Source: Tenacibaculum sp. MAR_2009_124 (GTDB taxonomy: Bacteria > Bacteroidota > Bacteroidia > Flavobacteriales > Flavobacteriaceae). From it: a DNA stretch of 64,000 nt. Of the stretch, positions 9,647 through 18,375 are shown piece after piece. The notes beneath the pieces were generated by a model that saw only the letters and a list, made by a program, of their open reading frames with translations, did not search any database and was not told the origin of the DNA. The translations under genes and the position numbers were made by a program. The stretch is taken from the NCBI RefSeq assembly GCF_900105455.1, contig NZ_FNSF01000005.1, positions 496,001 to 560,000 on the forward strand, written 5' to 3'. Positions within the stretch are counted from its first letter, which is position 1. Each line of letters begins with the position of its first letter.

Positions 9647-9759
9647 AATAGTAGTTTTAGTTTTCATGAAGTCTTGTGAAACAAGTACTGTGCCAAAAAC
9701 TAATTAAAATTAGATACAAACGATCATATTTATAAAAAAGAACCTTCCAGAAAACAAAA

Positions 9760-9783
9760 AAATCAGACTTAAAAGTCTGATTT
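9760..9783 (-). terminator. Rho-independent terminator after the DUF2911 gene
   Basis: An 11-bp perfect stem (AAATCAGACTT / AAGTCTGATTT) with a two-base loop, followed on the minus strand by a T run. It lies 58 bases beyond the stop of the gene at 9841. Confidence 0.75.
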
Positions 9784-9840
9784 AATATTATTTAAACATC
9801 CTCGTCGTAAAGAATGTTTTTTCGAAAATTTTAAAAATTT

Positions 9841-10383
9841 TTATCCCTTTACTGGAATGGTAACTACGGTCGTACCCCAACCTAAATGCATGCTAAAGTT
9901 ATCATCTTCCCCTTCAAATACAATAGAAAAAGCCTCAAGACTTTTACTACTTTTCGATACAGTTCCTGTTACTCTCACTACATCTTCACTTTCTTGATAA
10001 AAATAAGATCCCCAAACATTTTTCGAAGTACTTAATATAACTGTCCATTCTTTTTCTCCTGGAATTGTAAAAAACGTATAGGTTCCTGGTTTTACTTCTT
10101 TTCCTCCAAAATTTAAATTTTCATAAAAAGTAATTTCAGCTGCCTCATTCGCCCCTGTTCTCCAAACTTTACCTGCTGGAGCTAATTTTGAAAGACTTCT
10201 ACTTTTTAATTGAGGACGACTGTAAACAATCTTAACTTTTTTATCTGATTCTCTGTAACTTGATGGGTACGAAGCGGCATCCATTGGACTTTTATCCAAT
10301 CCAGGGAATTTTTGAGCGTTTACTTCGTTTGAAAATACTAATGCTACAATAAAAACAATAATTGATAAAATCGATTTCTTCAT
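9841..10383 (-). CDS. DUF2911 secreted protein
   Basis: A 180-residue exported protein with a signal peptide (residues 1-23, ending in VNAQ). DUF2911 landmarks are VKIVYSRPQLKSR, GKVWRTGANEAAEITFYENLNFGGK, PGTYTFFTIPGEKEWTVILS and the C-terminal LGWGTTVVTIPV. The family is frequent in Bacteroidota and has no proven function. It is monocistronic, with a TACATTTG element 39-46 bases upstream and its own terminator. Confidence 0.92.
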   Translation of the reverse strand: MKKSILSIIVFIVALVFSNEVNAQKFPGLDKSPMDAASYPSSYRESDKKVKIVYSRPQLKSRSLSKLAPAGKVWRTGANEAAEITFYENLNFGGKEVKPGTYTFFTIPGEKEWTVILSTSKNVWGSYFYQESEDVVRVTGTVSKSSKSLEAFSIVFEGEDDNFSMHLGWGTTVVTIPVKG

Positions 10384-10421
10384 GTTAATGACTTTTAGTT
10401 AACTATTACGTGATTCGTCTT

Positions 10422-10429
10422 CAAATGTA
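10422..10429 (-). promoter_or_regulatory. Bacteroidetes -7 element for the DUF2911 gene
   Basis: TACATTTG on the minus strand matches TAnnTTTG, leaving a leader of about 30 bases before the start at 10383. Confidence 0.45.
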
Positions 10430-10487
10430 CTAATCCTTACAGTTGCTTTTATTCTTTTAACTTAAATTTTAGCAAAATATTTCATTA

Positions 10488-11717
10488 TTAAACAGCTTTT
10501 CGTTTAAAGAAACTTGATATCCAGATTAACAAAACACTTAATCCGAAAAGTGGTAAGAGTAATCCCAAGACTCCAATTAAAATTAATATTGAAGGTGTAA
10601 CTGAGAATGATTTTGGTACTTTCGGTACACCTAAAGTACCTTTCTGCTTTCTTAACAAATAAGATATTATAGCCGAGATACTCATAACAGTCAATACCAA
10701 AGCGACACCAAACATAATCCAGAAATTCCATCCTCCGAATTGGCCTTGATGAAATGCCATTACCCACATTCGTGCTCTCATTAACACTCCTACATCACTC
10801 CACGTATGCTTTTTTACCAAGCTACCACTGTATTGATCAAAGTGTAGCATTCTTTGAGCATCTAAATCAAAGGTTTTATTGAAAACACAGAACGTACTTT
10901 TCTCTGACTTTGGTAACCCTACAGACAATTCTCCTTTTAAGTTTTGACTTTTAGCTATTGTAATCATTTCGTCTAAAGTCAATGCATCTCCTTCTATCTG
11001 GGACGTCAATCCTCTACCACTCCATGTTTTAGGATAGCCTGTATTGGTAACCTTTTGAATCCATTTAAACCCACCTCCAAAAACATCTGTCCAAGGCAAA
11101 CCTCCAGCTAAAGTCAATACTAAAAGTCCAGAAAACCAAAAACCAAGAACAGCATGCAAGTCTCTATAAAAAGTCCGTTTCCCTTCATTAAACCTGGGTA
11201 AAAACACTCCACTAACTCCTCTTTTAAAAGGCCACCAAACATAAAGTCCTGTAATGATTAAAACAATCATCCAACAGGCTATCAACTCAATTATTTTTGT
11301 TCCAAAAGAACCTCCTAACAATTCGCCGTGCAACTTTCTTACGGTATACATCCAAGTATTTTTTGGTGAAAACTTACCTGTTACTCTTCCCGTATTAGCG
11401 TCAACAAAAATGGATGTTTTATGACTAAACCTTCCTGCTACGAATTCAGTTGCCAATCCATTGTCGTTTAATACTATTATTGAACTCAATGGTTTCTTCA
11501 TTTCCTTTTTCGCAATTAACCACTGCTCCTGATAGGAAAGTTCTTGAACATCGCTACTGACAACTTTTGTTATATTACTTTTATAACCTTGTTCAACTTC
11601 AGATTTAAAAAGGTAAATAGCTCCAGTTATTGATAAAACCAATACAAATGGTAAGGAAATTAGCCCTGCTATAAAATGCCATTTCCACAACCATTGGTTT
11701 AATTTTCTATTTTTCAT
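10488..11717 (-). CDS. PepSY-associated TM protein, PiuB-like (possible metalloreductase)
   Basis: The start at 11717 (MKNRKLNQWLWKWHFIAGL) is chosen over 11741, because PepSY_TM proteins begin this way. The 409-residue product has membrane helices near 15-37, 138-160, 188-210, 335-357 and 375-400, and conserved histidines in WHFIAGL, RKLHGELLGG, YRDLHAVLGFW and VMAFHQGQFGGWN, fitting haem or metal-linked electron transfer across the inner membrane. PiuB-type proteins follow siderophore receptors. Here the gene is last in the candidate copper operon, 45 bases after the TonB receptor gene, so reduction of the imported metal is a reasonable inference. Confidence 0.82.
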   Translation of the reverse strand: MKNRKLNQWLWKWHFIAGLISLPFVLVLSITGAIYLFKSEVEQGYKSNITKVVSSDVQELSYQEQWLIAKKEMKKPLSSIIVLNDNGLATEFVAGRFSHKTSIFVDANTGRVTGKFSPKNTWMYTVRKLHGELLGGSFGTKIIELIACWMIVLIITGLYVWWPFKRGVSGVFLPRFNEGKRTFYRDLHAVLGFWFSGLLVLTLAGGLPWTDVFGGGFKWIQKVTNTGYPKTWSGRGLTSQIEGDALTLDEMITIAKSQNLKGELSVGLPKSEKSTFCVFNKTFDLDAQRMLHFDQYSGSLVKKHTWSDVGVLMRARMWVMAFHQGQFGGWNFWIMFGVALVLTVMSISAIISYLLRKQKGTLGVPKVPKSFSVTPSILILIGVLGLLLPLFGLSVLLIWISSFFKRKAV

Positions 11718-11738
11718 ATGTTCAAAACGTATAAAAAG

Positions 11739-11758
11739 CAAGGGGATAAATCCCCTTG
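11739..11758. repeat. CAAGGGGA hairpin, copy 1
   Basis: A perfect 8-bp inverted repeat, CAAGGGGA-taaa-TCCCCTTG, in the 45-base gap between the TonB receptor gene and the PepSY gene. Near-identical hairpins occur at 41384-41403 and 45917-45937. Here it may lower downstream expression within the operon. Confidence 0.7.
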
Positions 11759-11762
11759 GAGT

Positions 11763-14114
11763 TTAAAATTTATATTTAACACCAAAATGAAATGCTCTTG
11801 GATTACCAATACTATAAGTATTTTCTCTTGCCCATCGGCTATATGAAGCTCTTACCGCATGTAGTTTATCGAATACATTTAAAGCCTGTCCCCAAATTTC
11901 AAATTGACGATACGTAAAATTCGCTCTGAAATTGAATACATGATGCCCTGCATAGGTAGTTGTTCCAAAAATTGGATCATCATTGGAATCGGTTTCAACA
12001 ATTGCCTGTCCCTCGAAACTCGTGTTATACGATCCTACTTGTTCATGTTCTAAGGTCAACAACAAGTCTTTTATTGGGCGATAATTCAACGTTGTATTTG
12101 CAATATAATTTGGAGCAGTTTGCATAGCTGTATTTGAATAATCTATATTATTTTCAAAGAAGGATATATACTTATGTGTTGCATAGCTCCCGTTATAATT
12201 CAAATATAAATTCTCTAAAATTGAATATTTAACGCCTAACTCTATTCCTGTAGATCTTGTTTTCCCCGCATTCTTCTGAACAAAATTCCCATCGTCATCT
12301 CGTAAAGAGATTAATCGATCAATTCCATCCAATTGATATAAAGCGATGTCAACTTTTAATTTTGAAGGAATCATAAAATACCCACCAATTTCATAGTTAT
12401 GAAACTTCGATGGTTTTAATGAGAAAACGGATCCTGTACTATTTCTTCCATTACGGAATAAAGTACCTATTTGAGGAGGCGTAAATCCTTTAGAATAATT
12501 AGAGTACACTCCACCATTTGTACTGATATCAAAATTCAACCCTAACTTAGGGGCTATATTGTTATACGTTACTTTTGTATCACTAACTCCAGAATTGCCT
12601 TCATCTAAGTTATTATAGTCATAAGTAAATCCATCATAACGTAGAGCTCCCGTGAACTTTACTTTTTTAAGTGGAGATATTTCAAATTGAGCATATCCAG
12701 CATAATTAAGAATATCTGCATCATACTTTAAAATGTATTCTCCGTTTCTAATGGTATATCCTATATTTTGAGCTGTTGTAGTGTTTACCTCAACATCAAT
12801 AGTTTCGGCCTGATAGGTTTGAGGTGAAAAATCAGCAGTCGTTCCAACAATTAAACTAGAGTTTGCAAAATCAAAATCCATTTTATGCTGAATTAACCCT
12901 ACATAACTTTGGAATTTGTTTGCATTAGTCTCACCTCTTCCAGTACCATCTAAAACTCCAGCAACTCTGTTTTGTCTAATTCTATATGAAGGGATCTGAT
13001 TCATTTCATTATTTCTATATATGAAATTCATCGAAGTTTTATGTGCATCGTTCCATATTTTATTTAAGCTAGATCTAAATCGAAAAGATTTTGCCACTCT
13101 TTCAGTAAATGACTGATTACTCTCATAATTTCCATCTGAGTAGTTTTTTTCAGATAAGGATCCTGACATATCTGAACGGTAATCGATAAGCGTAGCACTA
13201 TTTACCCATTGCAACGTTTCAGAAAAGTCATTTACGTTTTTAACGGTTATTGCCGTCTTTTCATAATCAGAATGCCCTATTAAACCATTATCTCTTCTTG
13301 CATGATGTCCTCCAACATAAAATCCATATTTCTTATTCAATGTTGTTGATGCTTCCGCTTCGTATCTCGTCAATCCTAAGTCATTTACTTGAAAACCTAT
13401 TGAACCTTTAAGTTTTTCACTTGGATTTTTTGTTATGAAGTTAAAACTTCCTCCGATAGCTTCACTCCCGTAAATACTCGATGCCGGACCTTTTAAAACC
13501 TCCACTCTGTTAAACGTTGTGTTATTCATTTCCAACAAAGCATTATGGTTGAATACTGCTACAGGACGAATCGGCAATCCATCTTCCAAATACAAAAACA
13601 AAGATCTTGTTGAAATTGGAGAACGAACCGCCATAAAATGCTGCTCGTTACCTGAAGCTTTTGAGGTACTCATAAAAACCCCTGGTACTTGATTCACAAT
13701 TTGTTCAATACCAAAAGCCTTTGTTTCTTCAATTTGTTTTGCTGTTAACAATCCTACCGAAGCAGGAACTTCTTTTCTTTTTTGAGCTTCTCTACTCGCA
13801 GAAACTACAATTTCCTCTAATCCTTCAGATTCATAAATTAGTTTTATAATATTAGCTTTATTTTCAACAAGAAGGACTTGTTTCTTTTTGTAGCCCATCA
13901 TAGAAATGGTTACGTTTCCATTTGGAGATTTAATCATAAAACTCCCTTCGCTATCTGTAACCGACCCAATAGTTCGAGCTTCTTTATAAATAATAGTTGC
14001 TCCAAATAATGGCTTATTTTGTTCGTCAACTACCTTTCCTTTAAAAAGTGTTTGCGCATTTGTAGTGATTGCTATTAGCAAAATTGCAATAGTTATTATA
14101 TACTTATTATTCAT
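11763..14114 (-). CDS. TonB-dependent receptor (putative copper or siderophore uptake)
   Basis: Outer-membrane active-transport barrel of 783 residues. After a signal peptide (1-20, ending in TNAQ) comes a CarboxypepD_reg-like domain (about 22-100: LFKGKVVDEQNKPLFGATIIY), then the plug (about 110-235, with NRVEVLKGPASSIYGSEAIGG) and a 22-strand barrel ending in FHFGVKYKF, the usual terminal Phe. It is shorter than SusC proteins and lacks a SusD partner. Its place directly after MbnP- and MauG-like genes points to a metal chelate or copper as cargo; iron siderophore cannot be excluded. Confidence 0.9.
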   Translation of the reverse strand: MNNKYIITIAILLIAITTNAQTLFKGKVVDEQNKPLFGATIIYKEARTIGSVTDSEGSFMIKSPNGNVTISMMGYKKKQVLLVENKANIIKLIYESEGLEEIVVSASREAQKRKEVPASVGLLTAKQIEETKAFGIEQIVNQVPGVFMSTSKASGNEQHFMAVRSPISTRSLFLYLEDGLPIRPVAVFNHNALLEMNNTTFNRVEVLKGPASSIYGSEAIGGSFNFITKNPSEKLKGSIGFQVNDLGLTRYEAEASTTLNKKYGFYVGGHHARRDNGLIGHSDYEKTAITVKNVNDFSETLQWVNSATLIDYRSDMSGSLSEKNYSDGNYESNQSFTERVAKSFRFRSSLNKIWNDAHKTSMNFIYRNNEMNQIPSYRIRQNRVAGVLDGTGRGETNANKFQSYVGLIQHKMDFDFANSSLIVGTTADFSPQTYQAETIDVEVNTTTAQNIGYTIRNGEYILKYDADILNYAGYAQFEISPLKKVKFTGALRYDGFTYDYNNLDEGNSGVSDTKVTYNNIAPKLGLNFDISTNGGVYSNYSKGFTPPQIGTLFRNGRNSTGSVFSLKPSKFHNYEIGGYFMIPSKLKVDIALYQLDGIDRLISLRDDDGNFVQKNAGKTRSTGIELGVKYSILENLYLNYNGSYATHKYISFFENNIDYSNTAMQTAPNYIANTTLNYRPIKDLLLTLEHEQVGSYNTSFEGQAIVETDSNDDPIFGTTTYAGHHVFNFRANFTYRQFEIWGQALNVFDKLHAVRASYSRWARENTYSIGNPRAFHFGVKYKF

Positions 14115-14128
14115 TGTTATATGTTATC

Positions 14129-15106
14129 CTAGAAATTGTAATTTAAGTAGACACTTGATCTATATTTTACATCTATAGTTCCTTGCGCCAGTTCTTGCTG
14201 TATTGGATACATGGCCAATACTCCGATTGTAAGTTTTTTTGAATTATACTCTACTCCCAAACTTGAAAATAAGGCGTGCCCTTGGGTATTTCTAATCGAA
14301 ACTCCAAGTATCTCATTGGCATCATAAAACTCGCCTGATATTCCCAATGAAGGGACAAAGTTGTTTTGTTTGGAATCTTTAAAAACATAGAAAAAAGTGC
14401 TATTAAAATTAAACTGATTTCCAAACCTGTACTTATCACTGTTTTCCTTTTTAAAGAAATAATTCAGATAGTTAGTAACTCCGAAATTATTGTATTTATA
14501 TACATATTGAAGATTGGTTACATAATCTACACTTCCTGTTCCTAATTGAAAACTAGGATTTATAGAGTTGTCAATTGCTTCATCAAATGTTCCTGTTGGA
14601 AGTTTTAATCCTGCTCCGAATTTTAGCATATGATTGTGTGAAGAAACCTTGTCTTTCTCTTCATTGTAATTACTTGCTTTCTTATTTAGAACGGTATAAT
14701 TAATTAAAAAAGATACATCTCCTAACCCATTAATGGTAGTTGTTCTATCCGCATATTCTCTCGAGTGAAAATGTATTGGGACAAAAACTTGAACTTCCAA
14801 ATATTCTTTGATAATGGGAATTCTCGACCAAACTTGTATCGTATTAAAATACTCGTTTATTACTGGTGAATTATTAAAAATCCCGTCTTTTGATTGGTAT
14901 TTTTGATGTAAATATCGAACTCCAACAAAGTTATTATCAATAATACCTCCTAGGCCTAAGCTTCCACCATTGTTGCTACAACCACAGGCGTCGCATTCTT
15001 CTAAAAATTCCCAATAATACTTTGGAAATGGATTGTTTGCTTGTGTAGTTTGAATTGCTACTAGTACTAAAAATAGTATTATAATTTTATTCAGCGAATC
15101 TTTCAT
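14129..15106 (-). CDS. Beta-barrel protein with N-terminal CxxCxC motif
   Basis: A 325-residue exported protein: signal peptide (about 1-23), then C38-D-A-C41-G-C43, a compact cysteine motif suited to thiophilic metal binding, followed by alternating strands and a final aromatic YLNYNF as in outer-membrane barrels. It overlaps the preceding di-haem gene by 20 bases and is followed 14 bases later by the TonB receptor gene, so it belongs to the same transcript. I recognise it only as a barrel of the transporter type seen with MauG-like genes. A role as metal-relay porin is inferred from context. Confidence 0.7.
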   Translation of the reverse strand: MKDSLNKIIILFLVLVAIQTTQANNPFPKYYWEFLEECDACGCSNNGGSLGLGGIIDNNFVGVRYLHQKYQSKDGIFNNSPVINEYFNTIQVWSRIPIIKEYLEVQVFVPIHFHSREYADRTTTINGLGDVSFLINYTVLNKKASNYNEEKDKVSSHNHMLKFGAGLKLPTGTFDEAIDNSINPSFQLGTGSVDYVTNLQYVYKYNNFGVTNYLNYFFKKENSDKYRFGNQFNFNSTFFYVFKDSKQNNFVPSLGISGEFYDANEILGVSIRNTQGHALFSSLGVEYNSKKLTIGVLAMYPIQQELAQGTIDVKYRSSVYLNYNF

Positions 15107-16118
15107 CGGTAAGAAATTCGTTATCAGTTAGTGTTTTTAGAAAAGCTATAATGTCTTCTTTTTCTTGTTCATTTAAGGGAATTCCCAATGTCCCATCCGT
15201 ATTTTTAAGCAGTGGATCTAAGTTCTCAGTTTCACGAACGCCAGTCGAATAAAAATCCAATACCGATTTTAAGGAACCAAACCTGCCGTCATGCATATAA
15301 GGACCAGTAACTTCAACGTTTCGTAAACTCGGCACTTTAAATTTGTATTTATCTGTTTCAATTAAGGTTACCGTCATTCTTCCCAAATCGTTAATATTTG
15401 GATCAATTGGAAGACCATTATTTCTGAAAGCATCATCTGTAAATAAATCTGAAGTATGACAAGAAGAACACTTGTTTTTAAAAAGTTCTAATCCTCTTTC
15501 TTCTTCCAATGTAAAAGAAACACTCTCTTCTCCTCTTATGTATTTATCATATTTAGAATTGGCTGAAACCATCATGATCATAAATTGTGACATCGCTTTG
15601 AACGTATTTTCAACATTGATTTGACCATCATCAAAAGCCAACCCGAACAATTTTTTGTATTCCTGATTCTCATTAAGTTTTTGAATCACATTGCTCACCG
15701 TTTCATCCATTTCTACTGGATTCGTAATAGGAATAATCGGAAATAAATCTAGATGAAAAGCAGCACCGTCCCATGAAAACTGTTTTTGATACGCCATGTT
15801 TTGAATAGGTTGTGCATTTCGCTTACCCTCTCTATCCTCCACTCCATGACTAAAACGATGTCCGTGATGTGTAAAAGCAAATTGTTGTTGATGACAAAAA
15901 GCGCATGAAACCACTCCATCGGCAGCCAGACTTCCGTCGTAAAACAACTTTTTTCCTAATTCAAATCCCTTTTCTGTTATGGGGTTTGTACTTAAATCGT
16001 AATGAGTTTCTGGAAAATTAGAAGGCTGCTCAAAAACAACTTCAACATTAGTGTATACATCTTCTTTTTTACAACTAAAAAAAAAGCATACTACAAACAG
16101 TATTAATAAATATCTCAT
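15087..16118 (-). CDS. MauG/cytochrome-c peroxidase-like di-haem lipoprotein (MbnH-like)
   Basis: Two c-type haem sites are visible, C72-AF-C75-H76 and C217-SS-C220-H221, and the conserved FKVPSLRNVEVTGPYMHDGRFGSL block follows the second. A lipobox ending at Cys16 (CFFFSC) makes it a lipoprotein. Length (343) fits bacterial CCP/MauG/MbnH proteins. MbnH, the close functional relative in copper loci, oxidises a tryptophan of MbnP to kynurenine. The neighbouring MbnP-like gene makes that reaction more likely here than peroxide detoxification. Overlap with the next gene (20 bases) shows operon structure. Confidence 0.88.
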   Translation of the reverse strand: MRYLLILFVVCFFFSCKKEDVYTNVEVVFEQPSNFPETHYDLSTNPITEKGFELGKKLFYDGSLAADGVVSCAFCHQQQFAFTHHGHRFSHGVEDREGKRNAQPIQNMAYQKQFSWDGAAFHLDLFPIIPITNPVEMDETVSNVIQKLNENQEYKKLFGLAFDDGQINVENTFKAMSQFMIMMVSANSKYDKYIRGEESVSFTLEEERGLELFKNKCSSCHTSDLFTDDAFRNNGLPIDPNINDLGRMTVTLIETDKYKFKVPSLRNVEVTGPYMHDGRFGSLKSVLDFYSTGVRETENLDPLLKNTDGTLGIPLNEQEKEDIIAFLKTLTDNEFLTDERFAE

Positions 16119-16432
16119 CTGTTAACTTTTAGTGTTACGTAAGCAATTAGCGTTGTTTTGTGAAAAAGAAAATTCGGCTATTCAATGAACTGTCCCGATG
16201 CACGCATACAGGGTTTCTGTTGAATTCATAATTTTATATTTCGAGGCAAGTCTCGGGGAATTAAACCCTCGACTATCATCCTCCGATTAAAACCTAACTG
16301 CTTAAAAATAGAAATGCTAAAGAGTAGAAAAACTACTCTCAGTATTACTGGAAGATTCTCTGTTGAATCCAAATTGAAATACGATTCAATGAAAATTCAC
16401 AGCCAATTCTACCCTTTAGCTCCCTTCTATTT
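16119..16432. other. 314-bp spacer between the di-haem and MbnP-like genes
   Basis: No gene seen. It contains a small hairpin AGAGTAG-aaaaa-CTACTCT (16321-16339) and G/C-rich fragments (about 16193-16265) with short TCGAG/CTCGG words, perhaps decayed dispersed repeats. I find no TAnnTTTG element on the minus strand. Confidence 0.4.
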
Positions 16433-17227
16433 TTAATGATGATTTCCGTTATGAACGTGGTGCACCATGAACATGCCTTTGCAGTTATCAGCAATCTTTA
16501 AAGCATTTGGTCCTCCCATGATGGTAGATTGATCAACAAGTTTAATTTTCTCTTGACCATCTAACATTACATTGGCATCAACTTTTACATGTAATTGAGG
16601 TGATTTTTCCGCACTTACAATGGCTAAATCCATTGGTAACTCAACTTCTCTGTATAAATCATCACCACTGCTACCTCTGCTAGCAATATGAAGCATAAAA
16701 ATATCTTCTGTTTCTTGAGCATTCGCCTTGTAGTTTCCTTCTAATACCACAAACTTATAACCCGCTTGCCAACTCCAAGTCATATTATAATTCTCAGCTA
16801 TCGTCCAAAAATCTTCTTGAGCCGCTTGACCTTGAAGAAAACGCTCTCTATCAACTCCAATTCCGAACTTCACTTTGGTATATTTTCCTGCTGGAACATC
16901 TTTTAAAGAAATTTCAACGTTTTTAGTTTTTCCATTACCTCCTTCGCTGATAATAAAATATCCATGATCTTTTGGATAAACCACTTCTTTTCCTTCGTCC
17001 GTTACTAAAACAAAATTGCTTACGATATAATCGAACGAGTTGATAGTTAATATTTCGCCATTCCCATTTGTATATGTTGATCCTAATATGAGTTTATCGT
17101 TTTTAAAACCATTGTCAAACTCAATTACAACATCGTTTTTTCCTTCTAAATCGTTCTTAATTTCTTCGTTATTACTACATGAAGCGAATACCATAGCCGC
17201 CGCTATGAATGCTATTGCTTTTTTCAT
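16433..17227 (-). CDS. MbnP-family copper-binding lipoprotein
   Basis: The start at 17227 gives a normal lipoprotein signal (MKKAIAFIAAAMVFAS, Cys17). A longer frame to 17344 only adds 39 unrelated residues. The 264-residue protein matches the MbnP family: VVIEFDN at the front, INSFDYIVSNFVLV, VKFGIGVDRERF, and the tryptophan-containing MTWSWQAGYKFVVLEGNY near 149-166. In characterised MbnP proteins a tryptophan is oxidised to kynurenine by MbnH and the product binds Cu(I). The C-terminus is unusually Met/His-rich (MFMVHHVHNGNHH), adding possible copper ligands. It precedes the MauG-like gene, the pairing expected for MbnP/MbnH. Confidence 0.88.
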   Translation of the reverse strand: MKKAIAFIAAAMVFASCSNNEEIKNDLEGKNDVVIEFDNGFKNDKLILGSTYTNGNGEILTINSFDYIVSNFVLVTDEGKEVVYPKDHGYFIISEGGNGKTKNVEISLKDVPAGKYTKVKFGIGVDRERFLQGQAAQEDFWTIAENYNMTWSWQAGYKFVVLEGNYKANAQETEDIFMLHIASRGSSGDDLYREVELPMDLAIVSAEKSPQLHVKVDANVMLDGQEKIKLVDQSTIMGGPNALKIADNCKGMFMVHHVHNGNHH

Positions 17228-17588
17228 CCTTTTAAATTTTGTAGACAAACGGTGCTCATTCATAAATGACTCACCATTTATTTTATAGTTTTTTAGTATT
17301 ACTCTCAGTCTCCAAGTGAATTGTCGATCATGGAGAGTATTCATTTAATTGTTATATGTTATGCACGATGTATTCCATTTTACATATCAACTACCATACA
17401 TATTTTACGCGTCTAATAGTTTTAATAATATGTTTTATGGAATAAACTTTCGATTTTGTCTTATAATAATTTTCGGACAAACTAATAGCCCTTAGTTGAT
17501 CACATAGAAAGCTTAACCAATATGACACATATTGTTTTCTCTTAGCTCAAATAAGTATTAATTGAACAAAAAATCGATAAGACGATAA
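17228..17588. other. 361-bp upstream region of the MbnP-like gene
   Basis: Probable regulatory region. A run of 39 in-frame codons precedes the chosen start but has no protein-like character. ATAACATATAACA (minus strand, 17350-17362) also occurs directly before the TonB receptor start (14115-14127). No TAnnTTTG match found. Confidence 0.4.
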
Positions 17589-17957
17589 CTAAACGGTTGG
17601 TGGATGAAAAACTTCTTGAATTCTTAAGTAGGTATAATTTCCATCGTACTTGAAGTATTTTTTTAAATTTGATGAAAATAATTGATTCGCTTGTATATCC
17701 AAAATAGAGATAAACCCTATTGGATATTCTTCCATTGAAATGCGTAAGGATTGGTAATCGTCTTCTTGTTGCTTTTGAAGCTTATCCATCAGTTGACATT
17801 TACCATTACAACTCATTTCTGGTTTGTCTTTGTTTATACACAACACTTTTGCTATGTAATCATAATTAATTACATATTCTACATAAGGCCCTATCGGACG
17901 AAGCATCGCTAATAGGTATAGAAATACAAAAAAATATGTTATCGATGTTTTAAACAA
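17589..17957 (-). CDS. Small membrane protein with CNGKC motif
   Basis: A 122-residue protein with one N-terminal hydrophobic segment (about 5-27) and then C40-x9-C50-NGK-C54, in the context LCINKDKPEMSCNGKCQLMDKL. Small proteins with this cysteine pattern are found in Bacteroidota near outer-membrane metal receptors, to my knowledge without an assigned role. The spacing C-x9-C-x3-C plus Met49 would suit Cu(I) binding. It lies upstream of the MbnP gene on the same strand and has its own promoter element and dyad. Confidence 0.75.
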   Translation of the reverse strand: MFKTSITYFFVFLYLLAMLRPIGPYVEYVINYDYIAKVLCINKDKPEMSCNGKCQLMDKLQKQQEDDYQSLRISMEEYPIGFISILDIQANQLFSSNLKKYFKYDGNYTYLRIQEVFHPPTV

Positions 17958-18028
17958 AGTTGGTTAACACTCACAAAGTGAGATTTAATTGTTGCGAATT
18001 TCCCTCGCAATGTTTTTATATATTCTCG

Positions 18029-18059
18029 AAACATTTTGAAATTTTCACACAAAATGTTT
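18029..18059. promoter_or_regulatory. Perfect 10-bp dyad in the leader of the CNGKC gene
   Basis: AAACATTTTG and CAAAATGTTT are separated by 11 bases and lie just downstream of the minus-strand -7 element. It could be an operator or an RNA hairpin. The regulator is unknown. Confidence 0.5.
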
Positions 18060-18068
18060 GTCAAAATG

Positions 18069-18076
18069 CAAAGGTA
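18069..18076 (-). promoter_or_regulatory. Bacteroidetes -7 element for the CNGKC gene
   Basis: TACCTTTG on the minus strand matches TAnnTTTG. The leader to the start at 17957 would be about 105 bases and contains the 10-bp dyad. Confidence 0.5.
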
Positions 18077-18149
18077 CTTTACTTTCTTTTTTTAGGCAAA
18101 AGAATAGCTTTCAAATTTTATGTTTTAACTATTTCTGAATCAAATATAA

Positions 18150-18157
18150 TACCTTTG
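18150..18157 (+). promoter_or_regulatory. Bacteroidetes -7 element (plus strand)
   Basis: TACCTTTG on the plus strand could drive the tail-fibre-like gene through a leader of about 210 bases, beginning right at a 14-codon mini-ORF. Confidence 0.4.
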
Positions 18158-18375
18158 TACCCAGGAGATGAAAAAACTAAAAGCTATGTTTAGAAAAAGT
18201 ATCTGTAAATAGAACCAAACAAAAAATTGTAAATCATTATATAATCATACCCCACAGAATCATATAAGGTAATAAACCTTTAATGATTTAAATGTATTCA
18301 TAAAGGAGTATCAAAACGACTCTCCATTGAACAAATATGAAAAACAAATTTTCAAAAACTATAAAAATTAAACAT

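Larger units (their letters stand above)
17958..18375. other. Divergent promoter region, 418 bp
   Basis: Lies between the CNGKC gene (minus) and a tail-fibre-like gene (plus). It holds a TACCTTTG element on each strand (18069-18076 minus, 18150-18157 plus), a perfect 10-bp dyad (18029-18059), and a 14-codon mini-ORF (18168-18212). A 77-codon frame at 17960-18193 crosses these signals and is not considered a gene. Confidence 0.55.

Noticed and set aside
17228..17344. N-terminal extension of the MbnP-like protein
   Set aside because: The 39 extra residues come before a complete lipoprotein signal and have no family match.
17960..18193. 77-codon frame on the plus strand
   Set aside because: It covers two promoter elements and a dyad. 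Its text looks random, with no conserved features.
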